A stretch of DNA of 64,000 nucleotides from Pogona vitticeps (GCF_051106095.1 NC_135787.1:174181001-174245000); one strand, 5' to 3'. Positions 45,471-58,754 are shown, counted from the stretch's first letter. Program-made: numbers and translations. Notes: generated by a model from the letters alone, not told the origin.

Positions 45471-46597
45471 TACTTATGGCATGTAAAGCTCATGTCATCA
45501 GTTGTGGCAATTTTTGGAAATTAAAAATACTCAACTCCCCCCAAAGATTCCAAAGCTCCCTTTAGTCGTGCAAAATGTGCTGGGGGCAATAGAGGAAGCT
45601 TTCATTTCCAAAAATCGCAGTTGCTTATAATATCATCCTGGCAGCAACGTTTTTCAAAAATTAAAGACTTCTTCCCCACCCCACTGTGTCTGCGTGGTTT
45701 CTACAGCTTCCACATAATGAAAGGGATCCCAAGGGAACCTCAAGACCTTTGTGAGAACCAGAAATATTTAATTTCTGAAAAATCACTGTGGCTGATCATG
45801 TCATCAACTTTATCTGCTGCAACTTGCACTACTGGATTTCAGCCATTTTCTGGGTTGTTGACTTTAATAATTTGCAGATTAAGATGTCCTTATTAATAAA
45901 CTTCATATACTATATACTTAATTCAAAATGGATGTCAAGAATTTTTCACCAAAACATAAGAAGAAGAAATTGGCGAAAAGACCAGTTAAGAACCTAGTCT
46001 ATTCCCTTTACAGACAGGCAGATGGAACACAGCACTTAAGCACATTAGTCCATTTCCTGCTTCTTAGTTATTTAAGGTTTTATCCTGCATGTCACTCAAG
46101 ATACATTTAGTACAACTGGCTGGATTTATTGACAAGGGCCATTATTTCAACAGGAAGCCTGAGAAAGATATACAGTATATGTTTTTCTTGGAACTGTCAG
46201 CAACCCTGAGGCTAAGGTCTGCTTAGGTTTACAAGTGTAACCAGTCCTTAGTATTGCAGGATTACTATATATTAACACAAAAAATGGTATTCTAATCAGC
46301 ATTAACTATTTGTCCCTTGAAAACACAACACTTTTAAAAAATGCCTGACCCTGAACTTGGGATATTGTCTTAGATTTTCATTACACTATTGCAAATGCAA
46401 TTTATTGTATTTTTACTTCAAGAGTTTAAAATTTGTTCCTTCTAATTTAGTGACACATATTTAGGGATACCACACTCACCCAAAGGTAGAGAGACACACA
46501 TACACATGTTGTTCCTATAAATGCTGGTTTGGGAAGAAAACCGTTATGGGCACGATCTACTTAAAACACCACAGAAGAGAATCCCATTGAAATTAAC

Positions 46598-46795
46598 AGC
46601 TGAAATCCTGTTACATAGTTACACAAACAGCATTACTTTTAGAATTAAACTGCCATAAATTAAGAAATCTCTATAGATGTTATCTGTTGTATGTGACTCC
46701 ATGCAACAGATAACGTCTACGGAGACTTCTTAACTTATAGCAATGCACATCTAAGAGTTACACAATTTGTGTAACTGTGCAACAGGATTTCAGCT
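46598..46795. repeat. Long imperfect inverted repeat (palindromic MITE-like)
   Basis: The arm at about 46598-46690 (AGCTGAAATCCTG...TTACACAAA...AAGAAATCTC...GTTATCTGTTG) is the imperfect reverse complement of about 46703-46795 (CAACAGATAAC...GAGACTTCTT...GTGTAAC...CAGGATTTCAGCT), with a short loop. No transposon family recognised. Confidence 0.75.
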
Positions 46796-47189
46796 CACTG
46801 CTGTGGAAGTATGGTGTCTTTCACTACTTTTAAGGTTTGTCCTAAACTTTGTATTTTATGGATCCTTTCTTTCCTTCCAGCTAAATTAGAAAATGTAGTG
46901 TACTGGTACCAAAGCAAACCCACCGCTCTGGTTAAATAAGCACCTAGATATGTTTAGGGTTTTTGTTTTGTTTTGTTTGAAAGGCACAGGTCATTTAGCA
47001 AATTACAAAAGAGAGCATACATTTCTATTTTGAAGTGTGCGGGATCCATTGTAAAGTAAAACATATGCACTAGGCTCTACTTCGCATGCTTGCCACCTCC
47101 CTTTCTTTGTGTGAGCACAGAAAGCTTCAAACCATGGTACTAAAATGAACTTAAAGGCAAGCAAAACGCCCTCCCTTGCTTTCACATTA

Positions 47190-47696
47190 CAGTGGGGTCT
47201 TGACTTAAGAACGGCTCGAGTTAAGAACATTTTGACTTAAGAACCACTCTCTTAGGAAAATATTGACTTGACTTACATACTTAGATTTGAGTTAAGAACT
47301 GAAAAAAAACCATGTGGGAGGCAGGGAAAGTGCAAAATTTGAACTTTCAGTTAACTGTTGGCCAGTGAAAAGGGTGCCTGTCTGCTTCCTCACTCCTCCC
47401 AGCGTTTAGAGAGTGGACTGGGAGACAGTCTTCAGACTGCCTGGTATGGTACTGCCTGGACTGTATTTTCCCTGCCTTCCCTGAACCTTTCTTGACCTAA
47501 GAAAAAAAGAAACAAATTATCCCCCTCTAGTGGTCGAAGGCAGAATAGCAGCTTCCCATTAGTTTCTATGGACGGAAAAGAGCAGATACGGATCAAATGG
47601 TTTTCAATGCATTCCTATGGGAAATGCAGATTTGACCTGAGAACTTTTTGACTTGAGAACCAATACGGATTAAGTTCTCAAGTCAAGACCCCACTG
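47190..47696. mobile_element. Mariner/Tigger-type MITE (CAGTGGGGTCTTGAC family)
   Basis: CAGTGGGGTCTTGACTTAAG and CTCAAGTCAAGACCCCACTG ends, TA flanks (47188-47189 and 47697-47698), 507 bp without ORF. Confidence 0.9.
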
Positions 47697-48760
47697 TAAT
47701 TCTGCAGATGAAGTCTAATAATGTATAGACAATCATTTTACATGTACTGTATATAGTATGCACTGAACAGGCTGAGTAAAATTGCAAGGCTGAATTAACC
47801 TGCAAAACCACGACTCTGACTTTTAGGAGCAATACAAACTGGGGCTGGTGATAACTATGGGAAACTTTCAACTAGCCAGCATTACTTTATGGAGTGATGT
47901 ACTTCTGCTGCATACAATACACACAGCTTACTGCTGCATATGTATTGGTGGGGCAATGATTCCCCAGAAAATCGTGGGGAGGGGGTAGCTGCTATAGTCT
48001 AGCTTTGCCTTCCTCAACCTGGGGCCTTCCACAGCCCATACATAGCCAGTTATACTAGCTGTAAGAAGCTTAGTAATTCAAGCCATCTAGAAGAAACCTA
48101 GTTGGAAAACACTAGTGTACCTTAATTAAGAAAACTTCCCCCCTTTGTATGCAGGGGATTACACCTGATCTTATATTAAAAGAGGGTATTTCCGTCCTGT
48201 TGCAGTGAAATGCCAACGGAAGAGTAACCAAGCCTGATTTCATTTTGTGTTCAAGGTACCACTGGCAACAGACCCAGAGAATCCAGAACACATTCCCACA
48301 ATGCTCAATGGCATCATTCTCTTCAAGTGATTGCTTTTTCTTCTCCTTTCCAAAGGATGGAAAATTATTTAGATACAATATGATGAACTGTTTGCTCTAC
48401 TTGTGTTGCACTCATAGTTCCAAAAAAGATGTAGTGAAATAAAGCTTTCATATCTTAACTCTTCCTCTAAAACGTCTATCTAACCCCCACCCCCATAAAT
48501 CTTTATCATCCTGTACCCCTTCGCCCAAGAAACCAAAGGTAAAAACATGGTATTTCACATCAGAAGTATCAGTCTTAGGATATGGAGTGAGGTGTCCTCA
48601 AGGGGGTTCTCTTTCATGATTTCGGACTTCAATTCCAAAAATCCTGGGTGTTGCAGCCCAGAAACCCAAAACCTGGAGGTTTTGTCCCCAGTGCCCCCAG
48701 CTTCATTGGCTTCCTTAGCCTTCCTGTTTCTTCTCACTCCCTACAGTTAATTTGTTTAAC

Positions 48761-48763
<3 letters not shown>

Positions 48764-48794
<31 letters not shown>
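48764..48794 (+). repeat. (GA)n microsatellite
   Basis: About fifteen GA units in the putative BRAF X1 3'UTR; CT-rich on the transcript strand. Confidence 0.9.
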
Positions 48795-48797
<3 letters not shown>

Positions 48798-49670
48798 CAG
48801 CAAACTCTATAGAGGGCACCTCCGAAACAACTATGACTCCCAGGAAGCCCTGCAGCATATTTTTTTTAAAACAAAAACAAATCAGGAAGCAAGAAGGGCA
48901 GAAGCGCCAATGGTGCTAGTAAATCACTTGAATGCCTTTCTCAGGGGCAGGGGAATGAAATCTACAGACATGCTGATTTGGATTTCTGGGCTGCATTTCC
49001 CAGAATTCTGGGAAACATGAAAAAGCACACCCCTAGTGTTCTCTAGAGACAGTACTTGCAGCAACACCCTTAGCAACATTGCTGACTATCCCCAAAGCGA
49101 ATACAAGGATAATAGCAACATTGGGCATGTAATAGCATTAAGATGGCACTGAGACAGGTAATGCATGTTCCTTGCTGAGATTTTTCTTCCGAATGGAGTA
49201 GACCCATGCTGGTGGAATCGTAAGGTAAAGTGCCTATCCTTAAAGACACCGTTAAGGGAAAAGAAATCTATCAGTACATAGCCACCAAAGTATATATTCT
49301 GCCATAAGTTTAATTTTTATGCATATAAAAATGAAACTTAAAAAAACCACAACTCTTGCTGTATTCCATTTAACATAAATACTCAATGTGAATGATGCAA
49401 ATTTCATTTGGACTATAAAATAGGTTAACGGTTAAAAATTAACCTAATTGCTACTGAAGTGTTACACTGACAAACTGCAGTTACATTATGGTATGTATAT
49501 GATTAAGCGACCCATCAACATATGTCTCTCCAGAGCGAACCATGTGTGGTTTGATTTTATTGTCTTCCTAATGCATCTGGTTAAAGCTATGCTGCTGCTT
49601 AATGAAGTCTTCCCAATATTTGTCTGATTGTAAAACTCTGACATCGTAAAAACCCTTTGCCCCAATATCT

Positions 49671-49716
49671 GTTGTGGGTTTTTCAGGCTCAAAAAAGAGC
49701 CCGAAAAACCCACAAC
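49671..49716. repeat. Short perfect-stem hairpin
   Basis: TTGTGGGTTTTTCAGGCTC, an AAAAAA loop, then GAGCCCGAAAAACCCACAA: a 19-bp stem with one mismatch. TTGTGGGTTTTTCGGGCTC is a common terminus of a squamate repeat, so this may be a tiny end-to-end remnant. Confidence 0.7.
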
Positions 49717-50644
49717 AACCATCTGACAACTTTCATTAATTTTTCAGGTAGTATGACTTCACTCACATAAAAGAATAAAAGATACCTTCGTATTCTTCCT
49801 CCAGTTTTCCTTTTTAATACCTCACCTAGCTGCCACCATAACAACAGTTAACAGAACCCTCTGTTTTTCATGTAGTGTTTTCATTCAGATCTTCATCTTT
49901 TCCATTCCTGTTCTCACAGATACTGATATTACTAATTTGTATACTGAAGACTACAATCTACATCTGCAGAGCTTTGACCATCACTTGTTTCATGGCTAGC
50001 CAAGCTTTTCCTGTGTCACTACAACTGACAGTACAGTACTTATTTGTTTTAACTGGAATGCTTCATAACAGAGGGGCTACATTTGAGGTTTGGATGCATC
50101 CTTTAGTTGGGTTCCAAAATACTGATATTATTTGTCTGATCTTGTTTTTTTAATAACTATGAATGGGTTTCATGTTCTGTTGCCAATTAGCTAAAGTTTC
50201 TACATTATATGTAACAACAGAAATTGGAATAAATATGAAAGTGTGAGCAAGTTGTTTATCTAATTCAAGTTTGCCCATTTGATTATGTTTTGTTTGATAT
50301 TTATTGGGGTTAAAATTTAATAACTTGTTCAGATTAATTAACAAGGTCACACCTAGGTATTTTAAGTTTACTTTATTTAATTCTATGGTGTTTTGTAAGT
50401 GGGGTTGGAAGGGTTTCTTGAAATTGATTTCAAGAGCTAATTTTCTGTAACTGCAATCTTGAGACTTTTATATTCACCAACATAATTTCTTGTTAAATTT
50501 ACATATTTTTCAGTTATGTTAAAAAAAGAGGTTATGTCCTCTATAAACCATTTTGTTTTGTTTGCCAAGAGCCTCAATACTTTTGATATCTCCGTTATTC
50601 TGGATAGGTCACATCAGTTGTTAATGGAAAATCTCAAATAAAAG

Positions 50645-50900
50645 AGGAGATCTAGAAACAGAACTGTAAAGCTAGAAGGACCCGAAGGTAATCAAGTCCA
50701 ACCCCTGCTGAAGCATAAAAGCCACAGCTAAAGCATCTCAACAAGTGGCCATATAAGCTCTGTTTGAAAAGCTCCAATGATGGAAAGCCCATCACACTGG
50801 ATGGCAATGGACACTCGTGTTTTGTATCATGAGGAATGCTAACTGGGTTGCAATCCATGCTATATATACTGAAAATGGTTTTGTGACTTTGGTGTAATTT
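50645..50900 (-). mobile_element. CR1 LINE 3' fragment
   Basis: The plus strand reads AGCTAGAAGGACCCGAAGGT and AATCAAGTCCAACCCCTGCT, the reverse of the conserved CR1 3' end (GGGGTTGGACT...CCTTC). The 5' extent is vague. Confidence 0.6.
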
Positions 50901-52918
50901 ATCAGCAATTCCCAAAAATTTGTTTCCAAAATTCTTTTTCAGTATTCCTTAAAAATTCAATTCTAATTTATCAGATCCCTTTAAGACATCAACAGCAGCA
51001 ACAACAGCTCTTTTGATCACACATTGCCCATTAACATGAATTGGCTAGAATCCTATTAGTGTTTGCTTAATATTTTCTTTGTTTAACTGTTGAGGTACCA
51101 GATCCATTAGCTGCTATTAGCCATAGTAGTTGCACAAAATTTACAGTAAGATTCTGACCTTTCTTTCTAAATTTCTCCCTCCCTCACCTATGAATTACTG
51201 CAAAGTTTCATTTTGTGATGCTCTTACTGGCCTGCACTCCACATGCTCAGTCTTATAACAAAGTAGTTTTTTTCCTCCTTTATGAAAGGCCTTTTTTGAG
51301 GACCAACATTTCAGCCCCTGCAGCCTGGATTCTTTTTAAATAAAGAAGAACTAGAAGGTGCGGTCAACCATTCTCTTTCAAGATAAACAATATGATATAT
51401 TTTAAATCTGGAAATAATTAGGCTTGCCTATTTCTGAATGTGGAGGAACAGTTTTACTTTTTAAAAAATCGTAAAAACCCTTTGCCCCAATATCTGGCAC
51501 AGAATAAAAGCAGGTTCTCTGCTACAAATGTGCCAAATCTGATGCTGATCTGAAGCCCAGTTTCAAAGTTATAATGTTTTGTTTGGGCTGCCCTATTTTT
51601 AGAATGTTGATTTGCTTTGCCAGCTCAAGATCACTGTTGCACTCCTATGCAACAGTAACCTTATGCTATTTGTGACTAAAAGTCCCAACTATTTAGCTGC
51701 TTTAGTACCATTGTACTTAGTCTGCTGGAAGCTGAAATTATCTTACTAGATTAAATGTTTAGAGGAGTCACAATATTTGGGTGGGTGGGACTGGAATTGG
51801 GTTTTTTTTTTTTTTTTATAAGATAGCTCTACTTTTGTAACTAGAGTAAAATTTCTCAATCAGCTACAGGTTTATGGCAAGCATTGAATTTGCAAGCTTT
51901 GCTGTAGTTATACAGCTGTGAAGATGCTTTTGGCCACATGTTTCTAAACATAATGTTGGTCATAGCATCTTGTCCTGCCATTCTAGGTGTTGAACCAGGA
52001 AAATATATTTGAAACTTCAGATTTGCTACCAGAGAGGAGGAGAGAGGGGAAAAGGAATGAAATGAAGATAACATAAATTTCCTACTGGAATTGCAGACAA
52101 ATTATCTCCACTGTTACACTGAAAAGAACAAAACAAAACATATGTCATTTGTTATAAAGTGCTTTGTGTGAACAAAATCCTTTCTTTAGTGCTTCACCTA
52201 TATAATTTTTAAGGTTACTGCAGTCTCATGAATATCAAAACCATAATACAATCAAACCAGGATACAAATTTCCCATCCCTATTAGTCTTGACATAACAAT
52301 TTCCTGTGACAAAAGAAATATAGATTTTACAAGTAGTTATTTCAAATGAGGTAGGCAGACACTTACCTGAGGTAAAAATAGCAACCAGTAGAACTTCCTC
52401 TCAAGAAAAAAAATTCTACATAAAAACGGCAGAGATGCAAGCCATAGCATACTACATCTTCAAAAGATCGCATTCTGGAGAGCAGCAAAGAAGGGTTTTC
52501 CTCCCTGTACTGCCTGAGGCACTTCCTTCTACTATTTAAGAGTGGCAAACGTTCAAGGAAGAATGGAGACTCTATCTGATACTTCAAGGCAAACTGCAAC
52601 ATGCTAAAGTAGCAGACAAAAGATGCAAACAGCCCAGAGCTGCAGCAGAAAAGAGTGATCCAGCTGGGGAGGTGCAGCAGAGTGCCCAGCATCAGTCAGT
52701 ACTCAAGGGACTATTCAGAGCAACTAAAAAGAGGAACAACAGCTGGTTGTTTTCTGCAATGAAAATATATAACTTGATAAAACAGATGAGAGGAGGTGAG
52801 ATGGGGAAAAACAGGATACAAGATTACAGGGAGAGGATAGCATTCTCTCTCTCTCTCTCTCTGAATATGCTTAAGGTTTTGCCAAGGCTGGGGCTGCAGC
52901 ACTGGCACTTCCTAGGCC

Positions 52919-52990
52919 AGGGGTCTCAAACTCAATTTACCTGGGGGTCGCTGGAGGCAGAGGCTGGGTGAGGCTGGGCTGCATCAGATT
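52919..52990. repeat. hAT terminal fragment
   Basis: CAGGGGTCTCAAACTCAATT followed by GGTCGCTGGAGGCAGAGGCT and GGGCTGCATCAGA matches the left end of a known hAT MITE type. No right end found. Confidence 0.45.
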
Positions 52991-55165
52991 TACTCTATGG
53001 AAGGAAACTGCAAGAAAACTATTCTGTAATTACCCTGCACATATGCAAGAATTGCTTGCTTCTTTTCCTGGCATGGGAAGTGTTGGTTCATTCATGTCAA
53101 CCATGGATAACATGTCCAACATGTACCCATTCCAATGTTTTTAATCTGTAGGGAGCAAGGAGATGTTGAATTGTGAAATAGATGCTACCTCCCCATCTCA
53201 TCAAGATGTGGGTGGAAAGAAAACTCCCTTGTAGAGGATCCACATTGATCTACATTTGATTCATGGGAGTGACTACACATTCATTGCCCTATCAGGCTTG
53301 TATAATATGGGAAGAACAGCTTTCAGAATTTTTAATTTCAGAGTTTTACAGCTCTTACAATAACATTTCCAATCTGTAGTGTGTATCTATGAATGGAAGG
53401 ATTTCCATATCCTCAATTCTGGAAGATATTTTTATCAATAGGTTTGTGGTAGGAAGAAGACAGTATATATTTAAATGGATCGCTCATTTTCAGAAAGTTT
53501 AAGATACACCACTTTAAACAAATCTGTAGAGCACCACTAAGAACAGCAAAAAACAAACAGCAAAGTTGTGCTTTTTCAGTTTTACACTGCATCTAACACA
53601 CTTTCACGTGTCAACATGAATTGCTTTACTGTTTTCTGTGCAAATCCACTAGATGCTTCTCCAAACAGTCAGTTAAGAGAAATTACAGAACAACTCCATA
53701 GCTTCTTGTAACTATTCACTCCTGTGCTGTTACATGGATATGTCCCCCCAACACAACAAAATAGGTGTGCCCAGTGGCTTCATTGCCACTGCTACCAAGC
53801 TTATGTTTGAATTTACAGTATCTCAATTACAGCTCTTGCTCCAACTTCTGCAAGCTCTCTGGTTTGCTGCTAAATATTTCAGCTATACCTAAATTCTCCA
53901 TAAAATGAAGATATTTTATATTAAATAACCCCCTCCATGACAACTGATATCTGCTTCCACAAACAAACCCTTCTAGAAAAATTATCTCCCTTCTCTTGTC
54001 TCTGGTAGCAACAGAATAAAATATTTGCTAACTAGAAATTAAAAATATCAAATATGCTCTCTCTTCAAGTGACCAGATTTTACCCAGATGCTGTGGAAGG
54101 GTGAATCTTTCCATCTTTTTGTGTTTCAGAGCAGGGCAAAAACAAATTTAAACTCAAGGCTTTTTACAGGCACTTTCAAAGAGCATCCAACATGCCTCTT
54201 TACAAACAGAAAACAGTCTGCTAACTTACAGTATTATGATTCTACCAAAGTTAGTCATTGTGAGTAAGCTTGATTTTTTTAATCCTGATTTGACAAAATT
54301 CAGAACTGAGAATCATTGTGCAAATCAAGATTAAGGGCAAGGCAAAAAGAGAAAGCAAAACACAGTCTTTAAGCTAAGGGTACAAATTACAGGGAAAGAA
54401 AAGAAGATACATGGAAGGAATTGAAGACAGGAAAATGGTGAGAAAATAAATCTGTGTTGATCCAGCAAGTACCATTTCAACGACTAAAAAAAAAAGTCAA
54501 AACCAGCAAACTGCCACTTAAGTTACTGCATATTAACATCCACACACATACACCCCACACACCCACAGAATTTGCAGAGTTAACATGATTAAAAGCTCTT
54601 TTTTAAAAAGTACCAAAGCCTTTTTTAAAATGTCTAATCCTTGAGGAAGCAGGACTGCGGCTGGGTTTTGTTTTTAAAACATATTCAATTCAACCTGAGA
54701 ACTGTTTATGAAACATTAGGTACCTGACTTTATCTTGCACCTTTTAAAATAGGTACACTTGTTATACATAGTCTGTATTAGACTTTCTGGGGATCCCCCA
54801 AAAGTTCACACACACACACACAGAATTAAAAGGAACATAAAATAAGCCACATATTTAGAACTTCACCACACTTTCTGTAAAAAAAAAAGTCTGTTGCTGG
54901 ACTGATGAAAAAGGCCTCCCAACCCTTTTGGAAAAGTGTACAAAAAGGGGAAATTGGGGTCGGTGAGGAGAAGGGTGGCTCTGGAAAAGAGATAAAAGCA
55001 ATTAAGGACAGAGACGATGCAGCATCCCCTTTTCCGAAAAATTAATGGTTTCCCAAACTCTCTACTCTAAGCGTTCCCCAACACAGCCGTTCTTTTTCAT
55101 TTGAAAGAGGTGAAGCTCACCCTCAGTTGAAAAGGAGATACTGCATTAATTCACAGATCAGAAAG

Positions 55166-55166
<1 letters not shown>

Positions 55167-55197
<31 letters not shown>

Positions 55198-55239
55198 TAC
55201 AAACGCACACGCACGTGCACACACACACACACACACAAA
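55167..55239 (+). repeat. (AC)n microsatellite, compound
   Basis: Two AC runs separated by a short AC/GC-mixed spacer. Confidence 0.9.
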
Positions 55240-55718
55240 ACAGACCAGAAGATGATTGTTTTGATTAGCTCTGTGTCATCAGATGTTCAACAGCCTCTGA
55301 TGATTCGTTGTTAGAGGGAGAAAGCTGACCAGCAGACCATCCCAAGCCTATGATGCAGCAGGAGTCCCAATCTCACCATGCCAGAGCACCAGCAAGTCAA
55401 AGCGCAGGCCCTCCGCTCTCCTGGGAATGATGCCAACGGTACAGGCAGCCACTGAGGGGGTCTCTCCAAATGCACATGGTGTTTAGAGTGGAGGTGGAAA
55501 CATAGGCAGCAGAGAGAGATTTCTGGTTCCTAACAAGAGACTTTCCCCTCCAACCCAGAGTTGGATTGGTCGCTCCATTCTTTTAAGTGTATGGATCGCT
55601 TTTTTCTAAATTGCTTTGTTTTGAGGGGCAGAACTGAGTCTGGATGTTATCAAGAGAAACTGTAGGAACACAAAACTTTAAAAGTAAGACAGTGGATTTG
55701 CTGCCATTGTTGCTGTGG

Positions 55719-55741
55719 CTACTTGAACGCTGCAAATTCGC
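55719..55741 (-). CDS. BRAF: BRAF alternative terminal exon (X1 isoform C-terminus)
   Basis: Minus-strand acceptor CCTCCCTCTACAG at 55742-55754, then GC GAA TTT GCA GCG TTC AAG TAG. Spliced to the internal donor in exon 18 (exon end 60421, donor GTGGGT at 60415-60420) it completes a Gly codon and reads GGYGEFAAFK followed by stop. As I recall, this is the human BRAF-X1 C-terminus. The reference isoform here ends GGYGGFSVN instead. Exact agreement of acceptor, phase and peptide makes the call strong despite its seven codons. Confidence 0.9.
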
Positions 55742-56320
55742 CTGTAGAGGGAGGACAAGAGCCAAGTTTTAGAAGTTGGGTTTTATCCATTAGCAAGACA
55801 GAGATGTTATCCAGTAAAAATTCAATATTATATATACTGGATGCAGGAGATGTTAGGTGAAAATGCAACTGTTAATAATAATTAAATATACTGAGGTATC
55901 TTGCTGGCAGAGAAAGAACATAAAGTTATCAATGCTGAACTAGGAGTGTCAGAGAAAGCAAATCAAGCCCAGGGTTGCAGTGTATTAAAAGTACACCAGA
56001 AGAAGAGATTCTTAGAATGAGTTTGCAAATAAAATATTATTACTTTTCATGTTTCTAAAATTGCTGTTCACATGGTTCGGGGTTACAAAGATGTGAGATC
56101 AAACTGAATGGCAGCTGCTGCCTGAAAAGCTCAATGTCAGACATTTACAAAGGGATGACACAGGCTTATTGTGAGGTTTACTCTCCATACTCCCAACATT
56201 TCTGTTGCTAATTTAGCAGGCAGAAAAAGGATGGAACTTTTATGCATTGTCATGCAGTGGAGCTAACAGAGTTAGATTTATAAAAAGAGCAGCTTACTCA
56301 AAGACAATCTCATTGATATA

Positions 56321-56755
56321 CAGTGGTGCCTCACTTAATGGCGATAATCTGTTGTAGGAAAATCGCCGTTAAGCGAAAACATCGTAAAGCGAAAATAAAA
56401 AGCCCATTGAAACGCACTGAAAACCTTTCAATGCGTTCCAAAGGGCTTAAAACTCACCGTCCAGCGAAGATCCTCCATACGGCGGCCATTTTCACTGCCT
56501 GTATAGTGAGGAATCCATCCCTAAACATAGCAGGGAGCCATTTTATTTACCTGGCAGCCATTTTGAAACCGCCAATCAGCTGTTGGAAAACCGTCGTTTT
56601 GCGAAGAATCGATTCCTGAAGCAGGGAACCGATCATCGCAAAGCGAAATTCCCCCATTTAGACCATCGTTTTGCGATCACAATTGCGACTGCAAAAAGAT
56701 CGTCGTAAAGCAGATTCGTCGTAATGCGGGTCAATCGTAAAGCGAGGCACCACTG
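56321..56755. mobile_element. Mariner-type MITE, complete (CAGTGGTGCCTC family)
   Basis: CAGTGGTGCCTCACTTAATG and GTAAAGCGAGGCACCACTG, TA flanks at 56319-56320 and 56756-56757. The interior has AATGCGTTCCAAAGGGCTTA and repeated GCGGCCATTTT/GCAGCCATTTT. Confidence 0.9.
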
Positions 56756-57469
56756 TAAATGCCAATTGTTCACTACATTTATAACTTATTTACCATATGA
56801 ACAGAGGTTCTGTGAAACAGCAAGAATATTTTACATTCACTTCTACTTTTTTACAGCATATTATTCAAGTTGCTGTACTGTTTTTTTCTCAGGAAGACCT
56901 GCGGTAAACAGTTTTACAGCAGACAAGCAATATACTGTACTTTGAGAGCAATTTTAGAACATTCATGTCCTCACACTCCTTTTCAAACATGTCACCTGGC
57001 TACTTTTCATCTGTTCAAACAGACTGCTGGTTTAAAACAAACTATAAACAGGAAATTATTCCTCTACTACTCATCTAGTCCGCTATTTAAGCTAACAGCT
57101 TTGGGTGTCAACTGGTCCTAAAGGATTGTGAAGACATACTGTAAATATATTTAGATGGGGAGTTTCACCAACTTATTTCCTCTTGTCATATGCTAAGAGC
57201 ACTACATGCAACAACAACATTCTGGGCTCAGCTTCTTCCCCATTTCTGAAGCTTCGCACAACATAAAGAGTTGTTCTGTCTTAAGTCTTGTTAATGTTGA
57301 CAGTCACTCAATCTCAGGTTCAAAACCAAAATTTTGCAAAATTTAATTTAAAAGAGCAATAAGAAACAAGAAGCACCGTGATCCCACAGTTCTCATGCTA
57401 CATGGCATGCAATTATTTGGAAACATCCCCAGTACTCTGAACAGAGGTCCCCTGCCTGCTGGAATGACA

Positions 57470-57545
57470 TTTATATTTATTTATTTGACTTCTATACCGC
57501 CCATCTGGCTCTCAAGATCACTCTGGGTGGTTTCCATGACATGAC
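57470..57545 (-). repeat. L2 3' tail
   Basis: TATTTATTTATTTGACTTCT followed by ATACCGCCCATCTGGC and ACTCTGGGTGGTTTCC is the reversed L2 3' terminus. Confidence 0.7.
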
Positions 57546-58376
57546 CCAGCAATGTGACCAACACTTCTGTATACAGTACAGTAATGTTCAGCTATGAAGG
57601 AGATGGGTGAAATGGTCCTGGACCCTCCAAAATGCAACAGTTCATGAAGTGATTTATTTGATGTATAAATGGAGCTGCTAATGGACAGTCAAATGCAATG
57701 CCCACAACAGAAGGCTTCACACAGTGGTGGCATAGTGCAGGAGTGCAACTGCTAAGGGACTAGTAGTACCCAAGGAGGACATGGGATGTGAAGTCATTAG
57801 TCCATCCTCAGCCCTGTTAGCCGTTCTTAAAAACCACATGTGTGCACAATAGTGAGCCTCCTGTACCTCTGCTACCAACTCACAAACTCCACTGGCAGAC
57901 TGTCAGGCCCTCTTTCTCCTATTCACTGCCCAATAAAAGCAGTTCCCCTCAAGGGCCATGTGAACCATTGATATGGACCTCTTGCAAAGTAACGTCTCTC
58001 CTGCAGAAATGCTTCTTAGTTGCTACCAACTACCTTACATAAACTAGGCTGCCCAAGATGGAATTGAGACAGTGATGCACCTGCAGATTTTTCATCCATG
58101 TAATGATGTCTTTCATCTCCTGACCCAAAACAAACTTATATGAAACGTAGTATGTGGCCAAAGAGGAGGGGGAATTTACAACTTCTACCAGGTCAGAAGA
58201 GGTCTGCACCAGAATTTCTCTGGCTGGTTGTAAACTTAAGGGAACCTTGGCACAGGTTCTCTTATAGACCCCTCCCATTCCAGTGCTTCACCCATCTTGC
58301 AGGCGTACCCAATGATTGTGCTACTTTAATTAGCATCAAGTGACTGCTACCTAAACTTTCCCACAATACCCTAGGG

Positions 58377-58754
58377 CAGTGGCGGTGATCCTTTTTGGGC
58401 CCAAATGCCCAAACTGGGGGGGGGGGGGGAGACAAAAAACAAAAACAAACACAAAAAACACACACCAAAACCAAAACAAAACAGCGGGCTACGGCAGCAG
58501 AACTAGAAAAGGCGGTGGAAGGGGGAATCCTGGGCATGGAGGTGCCTCGAGACCCCACTCCGGATCTGCCGTCAGCGCTAGCTGCTCCGGATCCTGGCCC
58601 ACCATCTGTCAAAGCGCCAGCACCGCGGCTGCAGCTGTCTCCTGAGATTTGGCTGTGGGGGGGACGACAGCAATCCGTTGACTTATGGCTTATATACCCA
58701 CAGAGGGCTCTGCGTGCCAGCTGTGGCACGTGTGCCATAGGTTCACCATCGCTG
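58377..58754. mobile_element. hAT MITE with palindromic 8-bp target duplication
   Basis: CAGTGGCGGTGATCCTTTTT and CATAGGTTCACCATCGCTG ends. CCCTAGGG lies at 58369-58376 and 58755-58762. The interior contains a G-run and GTGGCACGTGTGCCATAGG, known from a squamate hAT family. Confidence 0.9.

Larger units (their letters stand above)
42420..55718 (-). other. BRAF: Putative long 3'UTR of the BRAF X1 transcript
   Basis: The X1 stop is at 55719-55721. The best minus-strand poly(A) site is AATAAA at 42440-42445, followed by GU-rich GTCTGTGTGAGAGTGTGAG. That would make a UTR of about 13 kb, longer than the several kb known in human. Earlier AATAAA occurrences on this strand (for example near 49555, 50299 and 50371) could end it sooner. 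Few coding-like frames occur across the stretch. It contains a SINE, mariner and hAT pieces, a CR1 tail and a long inverted repeat. Confidence 0.4.

Noticed and set aside
52352-52692. 109-codon minus-strand ORF as a possible extra BRAF-side exon
   Set aside because: No homology recognised and no splice partner; probably chance within the long UTR or intergenic DNA.
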